Assembly (NCBI GenBank): GCA_029941865.1
Contig: JAPYTO010000015.1
Location: 1 to 55,562, forward strand
DNA from: Fuerstiella sp.
GTDB lineage: Bacteria; Planctomycetota; Planctomycetia; Planctomycetales; Planctomycetaceae
Length of the DNA stretch: 55,562 bases
Reading direction: 5' to 3'
Positions within the stretch are counted from its first letter, which is position 1. Each line of letters begins with the position of its first letter. Shown in pieces: positions 27,702 to 36,149 of the stretch. The notes beneath the pieces are model-generated. The model searched no databases, was not told the DNA's origin, and saw only the letters and a list, made by a program, of their open reading frames with translations. The position numbers and the translations under genes were made by a program.

Positions 27702-28283
27702 TCATTGTGTGGAGGCCGTCAGTTGTCTAACGAATTTCAACACGGACTTCCCTTCAACGGGAGGTTTGACGTCCGTCCTTCGATGCACAATTCGACCTTT
27801 CCGATCGATCACAAACGTCCAGCGCTGAGCAGTCACGCCACGTACCAACTTTTCCTGCCGCCCCTGAATGACTCGTGTGATCCTTCCGCCGCCGCGCACA
27901 GGCACACCAAAAGCGTGAGCCACCTTGCCATCTTCGTCGGCGAGCAATGGAAAATTGAGCGAGTGGGCCTTCTTGAACAGCTTATGATTCCCCGATGAAT
28001 CTCCACTGACGCCAACGACCATGACGCCGGCCTGTTTCAATTCGTCAAGCTGATCGCGGAATCCACAGGCCTGAGCTGTGCAACCAACTGTCATGTCTGC
28101 CGGGTAGAAGTACACCACCAGCATCGTCTTCCCGATATGGTCAGACGATCGCCACAGCTTGCCGCTTTCGTCATGCGCCTCGAATTGCGGTGCAAGAGAG
28201 CCTTCGTTCAGTGAAACGTACGGATTCTCTGCCGGACAGAATGTCGGTAGCAGCAGAAGGACGATGAAAGAAGGTAAACGCAT
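27702..28283 (-). CDS. Exported peroxiredoxin (BCP/AhpC-TSA type)
   Basis: The 193-residue protein begins with a signal peptide (MRLPSFIVLLLLPTFCPAEN). The AhpC/TSA domain follows: APQFEAHDESGKLWRSSD, then VVYFYPADMTVGCTAQACGFRD, with the peroxidatic Cys68 in the PxxxTxxC motif and the resolving Cys73 five residues later, the arrangement of atypical 2-Cys BCP-type peroxiredoxins. GDSSGNHKLFKKAHSLNFPLLADEDGKVAHAFGVP and the closing TFVIDRKGRIVHRR (in parts) are also family hallmarks. It reduces hydroperoxides, here outside the cytoplasm, with electrons perhaps supplied by the adjacent thioredoxin-like protein. Cytoplasmic BCPs lack the leader, so export is the unusual point. Confidence 0.85.
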   Translation of the reverse strand: MRLPSFIVLLLLPTFCPAENPYVSLNEGSLAPQFEAHDESGKLWRSSDHIGKTMLVVYFYPADMTVGCTAQACGFRDQLDELKQAGVMVVGVSGDSSGNHKLFKKAHSLNFPLLADEDGKVAHAFGVPVRGGGRITRVIQGRQEKLVRGVTAQRWTFVIDRKGRIVHRRTDVKPPVEGKSVLKFVRQLTASTQ

Positions 28284-28662
28284 CGCAAAGGAAAGTAGTG
28301 GATCTCGTCAAACGTGACAGGTACACAACTTCGACCGGTCAGTGGCATGGACGAGAATGGTGGACTGCTCGCAGGACGTGGTGGATGGCAGCTTGGGGTG
28401 GGTATTGAGGAAGGCAGTTGGCGCCGTCAAAGAGAGCAAAAACCACGCCAACAGATCTGACAGCATACGCATACAGACGACAGAGGTCAAATCCCTATCG
28501 GATAATGCCTGGTTTTTGTGGATCTCGGGCAATCCGGCTGGGCGGAGCGGCGTTTATGACCAGCTGTATAACAACGCAGGATGCCCGGCTGCACGCGGCG
28601 AACGGCCGCAGTTCATGCGCAGCCAGACGCTCGTTGATGGGGAAAGATCACTGTGAGAGCGT
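28284..28662. other. Intergenic region, no gene seen
   Basis: Frames here (for example plus 28342-28656) lack domain features or signal peptide. No hairpin with a T-run was found. It holds the promoter of the peroxiredoxin gene by position only. Confidence 0.45.
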
Positions 28663-28953
28663 TCAATTCTGTGAGCTTTCCTCACGACCGTTTTGGTCTG
28701 ACTGAAGCAGTTTTTCTTTCATCTGCCGCGACAGGGCCTTGATCGCCAGCTCGCGTTTCAACGCCATGCTGTGATTAGGCTGCTCTTCGTGATATTCGAC
28801 CGTGACTGGTAGTCGGCTTCGGGTGTAGCGCGACGCTGTTCCGGCATTATGCCGTTTGAGTCGCCCCTCGACGTCCTTCGTGATGCCCGTATACAGCGAA
28901 CCATCCGAACATCGCACGATGTAGACGAACCAAACTTCCTGCGATTCCATCAT
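28663..28953 (-). CDS. GIY-YIG domain protein (UPF0213-like)
   Basis: The product of about 96 residues opens near VWFVYIVRCSDGSLYTGITKDVEGRLKRH, the GIY-YIG signature (here VYI and YTG) with the following arginine, and continues HNAGTASRYTRSRLPVTVEYHEEQ and the helix ALKRELAIKALSRQMKEKLL. This matches single-domain GIY-YIG proteins of the UPF0213/YhbQ type, small predicted nucleases of uncertain role. ATG at 28953 is chosen because it gives the usual length; the frame continues to an ATG at 28992 (109 residues), and neither has a ribosome site. It is not part of a recognisable mobile element. Confidence 0.85.
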   Translation of the reverse strand: MMESQEVWFVYIVRCSDGSLYTGITKDVEGRLKRHNAGTASRYTRSRLPVTVEYHEEQPNHSMALKRELAIKALSRQMKEKLLQSDQNGREESSQN

Positions 28954-29526
28954 TTGGTTCAAAACGCCACCGCACTTATTGACCCTTTTCATAATCTGCG
29001 CGACTCATGTCACACCAGAGCGGCGAAGTCATAACAGGTCGCCGCGGTAATTACGAGGCGTCGTTCTGTGATTTCGTTTTGTCTGACATTGCCAGCACGC
29101 TTGAGATGGTGGAAACGAAATACGGTACGGAAAACGTGAGCACCGATTGCCACAGGCATGAGGGACTGAAATGGCCACTCGCGAGGTATGAACATGGTTA
29201 ATGCCAATCAACAGGCTACCAACGATGATTGCCGGAATGAAGGCCCGTCGTCCGGCGGTCATTCGAGGAACAACCGTCTTCCCGCAGTCGCCGAACATTC
29301 CGTGGTCGGGGCGGCGTTCTTACCCCGCGACGGAGTGTCCACGCCACAGCCCTTCAGTTTACAGTCACACGAAATGGATTGATGAAAATCTGGTGAGCAG
29401 GTTGGAGTCCATCGGAAAACATCGGTCCGTTTCGCACGCATCGCTGCTGCGACTGTCGGAAGCGGACACCCAACTTCCGGCCTCAGCTCGAACAGACCGT
29501 CGAATCGGCTCGTGGGTCGTCCAGCG
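28954..29526. other. Intergenic region, no gene seen
   Basis: Open frames of up to 130 codons exist on both strands but have no domain, no hydrophobic leader and codon patterns unlike neighbours. If translation of the GIY-YIG gene starts at 28992, that gene takes the first 39 bases. No repeat was recognised. Confidence 0.4.
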
Positions 29527-30975
29527 TCAGGCCAGGATCTCATGCACCACACGACCATGGACGTCAGTCAGGCGCTGGTCGCGGCCACCGTGACGGAATG
29601 TGAGCCGTTCATGGTCGACGCCTAACTGGTGCAGAATTGTGGCGTGGATGTCGTGGATGTCGACCTGGTTCTCAACGACGGAATTGCCGAAGTCGTCGGT
29701 TTCGCCGAATGCGACTCCTGGTTTGAATCCGCCGCCGGCCATGAAGATCGAATAGCCATTGACGTGATGATCCCGTCCGCAGGTCGGTGTGACTTTGGGT
29801 GTGTGGGGCGTGCGTCCCATCTCACCGGCCCACACGACAATCGTCTCCTCCAGCAGCCCTCGCTGTTTAAGGTCGATGATCAAAGCTGCGATTGACTGAT
29901 CCGTCACTCTCGCATTTTTTTCGTGGTTCTGCTTCAGCAGGCCGTGCTGGTCCCACGGAGAGTTGTTTCCATCAAAGCTGGGGCAGGTGATCTCGACGAA
30001 GCGAACTCCGGCTTCTACCAGACGTCGTGCGCGGAGGGCCTGCGTCGCGTACAGACTCTGGTGCGAGTCATCGGAATCAACGCCGTAGAGTTTCTGGATG
30101 TAATTCGGTTCACCGCTGATATCGGAAATCTCAGGAATTGTGCTCTGCATGCGGAATGCCGTTTCGTAATTTGCGATCGCCCCCTCAATGGCGCGCGAGT
30201 CGGCGGATTGCCGTGCAAACTCCCGATCCTGTGCCGCCAACAGTGCCAGCTTCCGTTGCTGCAGATCGTGTGGATCAGACGGAATGATGTTGTCCACTGG
30301 CGTTCCCGCCGGGCGCAGCATCGTAGCCTGATGCGCTGCCGGCAGAAATGAGCTGCCGAAGTTTTCCAGGCCGCCATTGGGCACCCAGTCGTTGTTCAGC
30401 AGCACGTATGCCGGCAGGTTCCGGTTCTCGCTGCCAAGACCATACGACACCCACGCTCCCAGACTGGGGGCCTGACCAATAATTCGCCCCGTATGCATCA
30501 GCAGTGCCTGCTGGCCGTGCAGAGGCAATTCACCCAACATCGACCGCACAACACAGATGCTGTCGGCGACTCCGGCGATGTGTGGGAACAGATCGCTGAC
30601 CCACAGACCGCTCATGCCACGCTCTCTGAACTTCCACGGGCAGCCCAGCCAGACTCGACCAGCTGATGACTGAGAACGTTTTGAAACGGCAGCGGCACCG
30701 ATCGCCTGTCCCTCGTGCTTCTTCAATTCCGGTTTTGGGTCAAAGGTGTCGACGTGACTTGGGCCGCCGTCCATGAAACAGAAGATCACATTCTTTGCGC
30801 GGGCCGAAAAATGGGCTGGCGAGTTTGTCTGACCGTCGGCAATTGCACGATCGGCCAGCAATCCGCTAAGCGCTAACCAGCCGAAACCGGCAGACGAGTT
30901 CTTTAACCAGCTGCGCCGTGAGACGTCAGCGGCAACCCGATTTGCGCATCCGCGCTGAATGTGTGATGTGTTCAT
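29527..30975 (-). CDS. DUF1501 protein, Tat-exported
   Basis: The 482-residue protein starts with a Tat signal (SRRSWLKNSSAGFGWLALSGLLA; twin arginine at residues 20-21). The DUF1501 domain follows: KNVIFCFMDGGPSHVDTFDPKP, LGAWVSYGLGSENRNLPAYVLL, ARRLVEAGVRFVEITCPSFDGNNSPWDQH, and EETIVVWAGEMGRTPHTPKV...GRDHH near the end. The fold is related to alkaline phosphatase and sulfatase proteins, with metal ligands in the D-G and H-N positions, but no activity is established. In planctomycetes it nearly always follows a cytochrome c/DUF1549/DUF1553 gene, as here (135 bases downstream of one), so the two are thought to work as a pair in the periplasm, perhaps on sulfated or complex polysaccharides. 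Confidence 0.9.
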   Translation of the reverse strand: MNTSHIQRGCANRVAADVSRRSWLKNSSAGFGWLALSGLLADRAIADGQTNSPAHFSARAKNVIFCFMDGGPSHVDTFDPKPELKKHEGQAIGAAAVSKRSQSSAGRVWLGCPWKFRERGMSGLWVSDLFPHIAGVADSICVVRSMLGELPLHGQQALLMHTGRIIGQAPSLGAWVSYGLGSENRNLPAYVLLNNDWVPNGGLENFGSSFLPAAHQATMLRPAGTPVDNIIPSDPHDLQQRKLALLAAQDREFARQSADSRAIEGAIANYETAFRMQSTIPEISDISGEPNYIQKLYGVDSDDSHQSLYATQALRARRLVEAGVRFVEITCPSFDGNNSPWDQHGLLKQNHEKNARVTDQSIAALIIDLKQRGLLEETIVVWAGEMGRTPHTPKVTPTCGRDHHVNGYSIFMAGGGFKPGVAFGETDDFGNSVVENQVDIHDIHATILHQLGVDHERLTFRHGGRDQRLTDVHGRVVHEILA

Positions 30976-31054
30976 GGAAGTTTGGAGTCTTTGGGAAAAC
31001 GACCAGGCGTTCTAAACGCTTCTTCGTGGCTATCAACGGGTGGGACCCAACAGT

Positions 31055-31090
31055 TTCCGAGCGATCGCTCGTAGAGACCGTCGAAGACGG
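31055..31090 (-). repeat. Double-hairpin repeat, copy 3 (inverted)
   Basis: The 36-base stretch matches, without gaps, the reverse complement of the copy at 44761-44797 in about 30 of 36 bases. It has the hairpin CCGTC-GAA-GACGG (31078-31090) and the palindrome CGAGCGATCGCTCG. It lies between the PSD1 stop and the DUF1501 start. Confidence 0.65.
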
Positions 31091-31110
31091 TTGGAGGGCC
31101 GTCCTGCCGG

Positions 31111-34100
31111 TTATCGGTAATAAATAAACTCTTTCGTGTTGAACAGCACATGAGCCAGCTCCGCCCACGCGGCTTCGTCGGTCATCACGTCATTCGATTG
31201 TGCGAAGCTGGTGACAGCTGCCGTCCAGCGATCAACCTCATGCGTGCTCGGTGGGCGTCCAAGTGCCTGCAGAAACATACTCCGGACGCGTTGTTCCAGG
31301 GAGGTACTGCTGTCTTTAAGCAGACGTTCCGCCCAATGCTCTGCCAACTGAACGACCAGCGGATCGTTTAGCATGATCAGCGCCTGGGCCGGGACATTTG
31401 TCACATCGCGACGGCCATTGGGCAATTTCAGGTCCGGCAGATTAAACCCGACCAGAAACTTCGGCGGCTCCATAATCGACATCTCGATGTAGAGCGATCG
31501 CCGGCCGTTCGAATCCAGTGGCCCGGAGAACAGACGTTTCTTTGCATCCTCAGCCGGCCGTGGTGGATTAATGGGCGGCCCGTAGAGTTGCGGATCCAGT
31601 CTTCCTGAAACCGCCAACAGACTGTCGCGAACGGCCTCGGCTTCAAGACGTCGAGTCGGATAATGATGAAGCAGCCGATTCTCCGGGTCACGTTCAGAGC
31701 CCGCCGCGCTCACGTTGCCCGACTGTCGAAACGTTCGACTGAGTACCAGCCTTCTGATCAGCGTCTTCATGGACCAGCCTTCTTCCATGAACCGGATCGC
31801 GAGCCAGTCAAGCAATTCGGGATGCGACGGCCGACCGCCCAGTTTTCCGAAGTCGTTGGGCGTTGCCACAATGCCTGTGCCAAATACCCATTGCCAGATG
31901 CGATTGACGAACACCCGCGCTGTCTGAGGGTTGTCTGGGCTGCTGAGGTACCGGGCCAGTTCAACACGCCCGCTGCCGCGCGCGCCACCGACCTCGTGTT
32001 TTCCGGCGAATACTTCCAGGAAGTCGCGCCTGACGGCACGACCGTCTTCATCGACGTTACCCCGCACATTGATTCGATAGTTCACAGGTTCAACAGCTCG
32101 TTCGTCCATGCTGTTGGCGCTGCGAGGGAAAGCGATTTGTGACTCGACTTCGCGGTAACGAGTTACAAGTGCGGCAACCTGCGGAGCTGCCTTTGCATCG
32201 TTGAGTAACAGGCCTTCTGTGAGCAGCCAGTTCAGCACCTTCACGTCGCCGGGCAGCGTCACGCCATTCCCCCAGCGATCGACCGTGCCCGTCAGCCAGT
32301 CGGAAAGTTGCTGCCATGCGTCGTCTGCGGTCACGGATGATGTGAGTTCCGTCCCGGTGGCTGCATACAGTTGAGTGAACGCATCCAGCGTATCCGCCGG
32401 GGCACGACCCGCATCGTGTGCAACAATGCCTGTCACACTGAACCAACTCCGTTTGTCCTGGCCTTCGTCCGTGTCCGGAAGCGTTACGCTGCCGGCCCTG
32501 GCAACACCAGTACGCGGCGGAAAGTTGGAATTCAGTGATGCTGTCGTAATCTCCGTCAGCACTCGAGTCACGCCGTTGTTCAGAACCGTTGCGGCAATCG
32601 CAGTCCATTCGGGTGGAGCAGAGGGATCGAAGAAGACCGGCCCTTCGTTGAGAAACGCATTCTGCGGCACCTCACGTCGACCGGCCCACTCTCCGCCCGC
32701 GAGGTGTAAACTGACCTTCGAGCGTGGAAACCGTTCCGGTGCCGGAAGGCGCACGGCACCTGCCAGTTTGGACGAGAGCGCATGAGTGTGAATGCCGCGA
32801 CAGAGAAATTGAGAAATCAGCTTCTCGCCGTCAAGGTTGATCAGCGGCGTGCCGTCCGTCACATAGCCGTGCCGGATACCATCGCCTTCGACAACCCAGC
32901 CATCGGGAAAACCAGGTTGCGAAAAATCAGTCAGCACAGTGAACGTTGTCGCATTTTCTTTTCGGCGAGCCTCGCGGGCGGAACGCCATAGACTCGTGAG
33001 CTGAGTCCATGCATTCGCGACGTCCCTGTCACTGATCAGTTGCAGCAACGGCCATCCAACGTCGTCGATCGTTGCTGCCGCGATGGAAGCACGATTGTCG
33101 TGCGCCCATGTTCGCAACAATGCGCCTGATGCCAGGGGACCGCGGTTTGACTTCCACAATTCACTGATCTGCGTTTGAATCTGCAGACGCAGCCGTTTCA
33201 GTTCGGCGATATCCGCGTCATGCTTGCCCGGCACATCGATCGATCGCGCCGTCCAGCGTGGCGTCATGAACACGCCGGCAAGGGCGTAGTAGTCAGCCTG
33301 TGAAATGGCATCCAGCTTGTGATCGTGGCATCGTGCACAGGCGACGGTCATGCCGAGAAATGCCTTTGAGAATGCGTCGATCTTATTGTTGATCATCTCC
33401 TGGTGAATGCCATTGAAGGCCAGACTGCTGCCATGTCGGTGCTCTCCCATGTGGTAAAACATCGGACCGATCATGCTCTCGTTGACCCCCGCTTTCGTGT
33501 TGATTCGGGGGCTGGGCAGCAGGTCGCCGGCGATCTGTTCGCGGATCAACTGATCGAATCCGACGTCACTGTTGAAGGCTCGAGTCAGGTAGTCGCGATA
33601 CTCCCAGGAGCCCTTCGCCGGAATGTCCCATTCGTAACCGTAGGTGTCCGTGTAGCGAACCACGTCCATCCAGTGCCGGGCAAAGCGTTCACCAAAGTGA
33701 GGCGAATCCAGTAATGTGTCGACAAGGTTCTCGAGAGCCTGATCTGCATCCATCGTAAGAGCATGACGGAAGGCGCGCAGCTGTTGGGGCTTCGGCGGCA
33801 GTCCTGTCAGGACAAACGAAAGTCGGCGCAACAACACGTCGGCATCCGCGGGTGTCGCCGGAGTCAGGTTGGCCCGCTCGAGCGTCGACCACACAAAGCG
33901 ATCAACCGGGTTTGCTGGCCACGCGATGCCGTCTGCAGCCGGGACCTCCGCCTGCCGTTCCTTTGTTGACGCGTCGTGTCGACCGGAAGCCAGTGTTGTG
34001 GAACGGCCGGGTGGCGTCACATGCCTGGGCGACTGCAGGCTCCACCATCGACTTCGCTGTGCAAGCTGTGCTTTCCATGATTCTTCGGCGGCTTCTGTTG

Positions 34101-34509
34101 CCGACGGAGCCTTGACACGTGGATCTGCTGCACCGCTGCGAATCCACTGCTCGAAGTCGGCAATCACACGATCCGGTAGTTTGCCTGAAGGAGGCATCTC
34201 GAACGAATCATATCGCACGGCTTCGATGAGCAGGCTTTCCTCCGGCTGGCCAGGCACGATTGCCGGACCGGATTCGCCACCTTTCTGCCCGCCGTTGCGA
34301 AAGTCGAGTAACAATCCGCCTTTGGCCTCCGCCGCAGCAGAAGAATGACACTCGTAGCAGTGTTTCACCAATACGGGGCGAATGCGTGACTCAAAGAATT
34401 CGACGTCGCGGGACGGCTTTTCGATCTGCCCGTGCACAAGACAACCGTCTTCCATGAGAACGGTTGCCCAGATAAGACACTTCAGAGATAAGAAAACGGT
34501 GCGTGTCAT
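31111..34509 (-). CDS. Planctomycete cytochrome c / DUF1549 / DUF1553 protein (PSD1 family)
   Basis: The 1132-residue product has an N-terminal hydrophobic leader, then a planctomycete-type cytochrome c domain with heme motif C51-Y-E-C-H55 and the distal methionine region YDSFEMPPSGKL. DUF1549 follows (about 200-430), including NPVDRFVWSTLERANL, RRLSFVLTGLPP, FGERFARHWMDVVRYTDTYGYEWD and a second CxxCH (CARCHDHK) near its end. A beta-rich middle (about 530-720) resembles a concanavalin-type carbohydrate-binding fold. DUF1553 (about 850-1115) ends the protein with RVFVNRIWQWVFGTGIVATPNDFG and ALIMLNDPLVVQLAEHWAERL. It is exported and heme-bearing. The partner DUF1501 gene lies directly downstream. 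Its reaction is unknown; a role in breakdown of complex glycans is suggested by family context. Confidence 0.9.
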   Translation of the reverse strand: MTRTVFLSLKCLIWATVLMEDGCLVHGQIEKPSRDVEFFESRIRPVLVKHCYECHSSAAAEAKGGLLLDFRNGGQKGGESGPAIVPGQPEESLLIEAVRYDSFEMPPSGKLPDRVIADFEQWIRSGAADPRVKAPSATEAAEESWKAQLAQRSRWWSLQSPRHVTPPGRSTTLASGRHDASTKERQAEVPAADGIAWPANPVDRFVWSTLERANLTPATPADADVLLRRLSFVLTGLPPKPQQLRAFRHALTMDADQALENLVDTLLDSPHFGERFARHWMDVVRYTDTYGYEWDIPAKGSWEYRDYLTRAFNSDVGFDQLIREQIAGDLLPSPRINTKAGVNESMIGPMFYHMGEHRHGSSLAFNGIHQEMINNKIDAFSKAFLGMTVACARCHDHKLDAISQADYYALAGVFMTPRWTARSIDVPGKHDADIAELKRLRLQIQTQISELWKSNRGPLASGALLRTWAHDNRASIAAATIDDVGWPLLQLISDRDVANAWTQLTSLWRSAREARRKENATTFTVLTDFSQPGFPDGWVVEGDGIRHGYVTDGTPLINLDGEKLISQFLCRGIHTHALSSKLAGAVRLPAPERFPRSKVSLHLAGGEWAGRREVPQNAFLNEGPVFFDPSAPPEWTAIAATVLNNGVTRVLTEITTASLNSNFPPRTGVARAGSVTLPDTDEGQDKRSWFSVTGIVAHDAGRAPADTLDAFTQLYAATGTELTSSVTADDAWQQLSDWLTGTVDRWGNGVTLPGDVKVLNWLLTEGLLLNDAKAAPQVAALVTRYREVESQIAFPRSANSMDERAVEPVNYRINVRGNVDEDGRAVRRDFLEVFAGKHEVGGARGSGRVELARYLSSPDNPQTARVFVNRIWQWVFGTGIVATPNDFGKLGGRPSHPELLDWLAIRFMEEGWSMKTLIRRLVLSRTFRQSGNVSAAGSERDPENRLLHHYPTRRLEAEAVRDSLLAVSGRLDPQLYGPPINPPRPAEDAKKRLFSGPLDSNGRRSLYIEMSIMEPPKFLVGFNLPDLKLPNGRRDVTNVPAQALIMLNDPLVVQLAEHWAERLLKDSSTSLEQRVRSMFLQALGRPPSTHEVDRWTAAVTSFAQSNDVMTDEAAWAELAHVLFNTKEFIYYR

Positions 34510-34987
34510 GCGTTACGTTTTACCCCGGGACAGTTCCGAACCGAATGCGGCGGGCATTGGGAGGCAGGACACCGATCGTACCACAAGATCACATGAAATT
34601 CCGAGCGGATTAAGAATCCGACTGCCGGCGATGTTGATTTTGATGACCCAACGCACTTTCTCTGTTGTCTGAGCCACTGAAGATGAAGTTCTGGCGAGTG
34701 TGGACGTCACCTGGCGGGGCGGAATCTCGGGGGCGATTTATTGACGGTTAATGCGACTTGCGCTCGTCCGGTCATTGCATGAATCAGATTGTAGCGGGAC
34801 CCAAATCAGTGCACGGACAGGCTGAACCGAGCGTTTCTGCATGGCAGGCAAGTCATTACCACGGTCGTCTATGACACCGCAAAAAGATTATTCAAAAATG
34901 CCGTAACATTGTTCACGAGTTCCCGCTGAAGGTTTTGTACCGGAAACAATACAACAAACTCTTCGAAAACTCGAAAGGCTCGGAATC
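34510..34987. other. Intergenic region between divergent genes
   Basis: The stretch between the PSD1 gene and the Gln-rich gene contains no credible ORF. TTGACG at 34741-34746 has no good -10 partner. AT-rich tracts around 34875-34910 could hold the plus-strand promoter, but nothing firm can be marked. Confidence 0.45.
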
Positions 34988-35788
34988 ATGGCACGCTCAA
35001 AAAATACACTGCTGGTCGCTGCAATCACTTTCGGCACAGCGTTGGTCGGCATCAACACGACCGAAGCTGGCTGCCACGGTTCACGAGGGGGATATTCACG
35101 CGGCTACTCGTCGCACCACCACCACCGCCCCCACTACAACTACGGTTACTCGTCGCCGAACCACTCGTACGCTCAGCCGCAGCCGATTCAGGTTGTGAGA
35201 CCTGTGCAGCCGGTTCAACAACAATTTGTCCAGCAGCAGCCAGTTGCTCAACAGCAATTCGCATCCCAACAGCAGCAGGTTCCCGTTCAGCAGCAGGTAG
35301 CTCCACAGCAACTTGTCCCTCAACAGCAGCAGACAACTCCTCAGCAGGCCGTAGCTCCCGTTCAGCAGCAGGTTGCCCCTCAGCAGTCTGCAGCAGTGCA
35401 GCCGCAGCAGTCCGCACCGGTCCAGCAGCAGACTCCCGCAAATGCTCAAACGTCAGCTCTGCAGGCGCTTGGTGGATTTGCTCCGCCTCAGACAGCACAG
35501 GTTCAGACGTCCGCTCATGTTGGCAACTGGAGTGCTACACTCGGCAACGGAGCAAGTGTACGACTTGTCCTGCAGGCCGATGGGTCGTTCAGCTGGTCGG
35601 CAACAAACAAGTCCGGCAACGCCAGCACATTTCAGGGAAGCTATACGGTCGTCAATGGATTGCTGACTTTAACTCGTGCTAATGATAGTCAGCGACTGGC
35701 TGGCAGCATGACGACCAGCAGCAACAACGCCTTCAGTTTTAAACTGGCAGGCAACAATGCGGCCGGCATCAACTTCACACGAAGCTAG
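34988..35788 (+). CDS. Secreted His/Gln-rich protein with C-terminal beta domain
   Basis: The 266-residue protein has a signal peptide (MARSKNTLLVAAITFGTALVGINTTEAG), then a short histidine/tyrosine-rich stretch (YSSHHHHRPHYNYGYSS), a long Gln/Pro/Val/Ala low-complexity region (about 62-165, made of imperfect VQQQ/PQQ repeats) and a compact C-terminal beta domain (about 178-266). The latter has VGNWSATLGNGASVRLVLQA followed by DGSFSWSATN, SGTY-like FQGSYTVVNGLLTL and SGSM-like LAGSMTTSS, a small lipocalin-like barrel often found at the end of planctomycete secreted proteins. Its function is unknown; a surface, adhesive or metal-binding role for the His/Gln part is inference. A strong terminator follows. 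Confidence 0.75.
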   Translation: MARSKNTLLVAAITFGTALVGINTTEAGCHGSRGGYSRGYSSHHHHRPHYNYGYSSPNHSYAQPQPIQVVRPVQPVQQQFVQQQPVAQQQFASQQQQVPVQQQVAPQQLVPQQQQTTPQQAVAPVQQQVAPQQSAAVQPQQSAPVQQQTPANAQTSALQALGGFAPPQTAQVQTSAHVGNWSATLGNGASVRLVLQADGSFSWSATNKSGNASTFQGSYTVVNGLLTLTRANDSQRLAGSMTTSSNNAFSFKLAGNNAAGINFTRS

Positions 35789-35844
35789 AGCGGAATCTGC
35801 TCAGATAAGCCGGCAGCAGCGATTTTCGAATAAGAGATTCAGAG

Positions 35845-35881
35845 GGACGGACGGGAGTGCAAACTCCTGCCCGTCCTTTTT
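35845..35881 (+). terminator. Rho-independent terminator of the Gln-rich gene
   Basis: Two 13-base arms (from GGACGG to GGGAG, and from CTCCT to CCGTCC, with two mismatches) enclose the loop TGCAAA and are followed by TTTTT. The hairpin starts 57 bases after the stop codon. Confidence 0.85.
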
Positions 35882-36149
35882 CTTCGATAAAACGTCTGTC
35901 ACAGCGATTTGCCTCCGGCAGAAACCGACTCCCGACGGTCTGCGTTTCGCAAGTGCATCCTGGTTCGTTTTCTGTACAGATGCACGGTAGCATGGTTGGT
36001 TGCTGGATGCTGTGCCGTTGATCATGCCCGAGTCGCAGGTTGACGCCCGGCGAAGTGACCAGGTCAGGCAGCCAGCGATGGCGTGAGCCTGCCGTCACAC
36101 TCCAACATTACGTTCTGTCGACAACCTTCCCTCAACACCTGCTCTGCAA
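35882..36149. other. Intergenic region before sulfatase 2
   Basis: Together with the terminator this makes about 360 bases between the Gln-rich gene and sulfatase 2. No ORF with protein features and no clear promoter was found. Confidence 0.4.
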
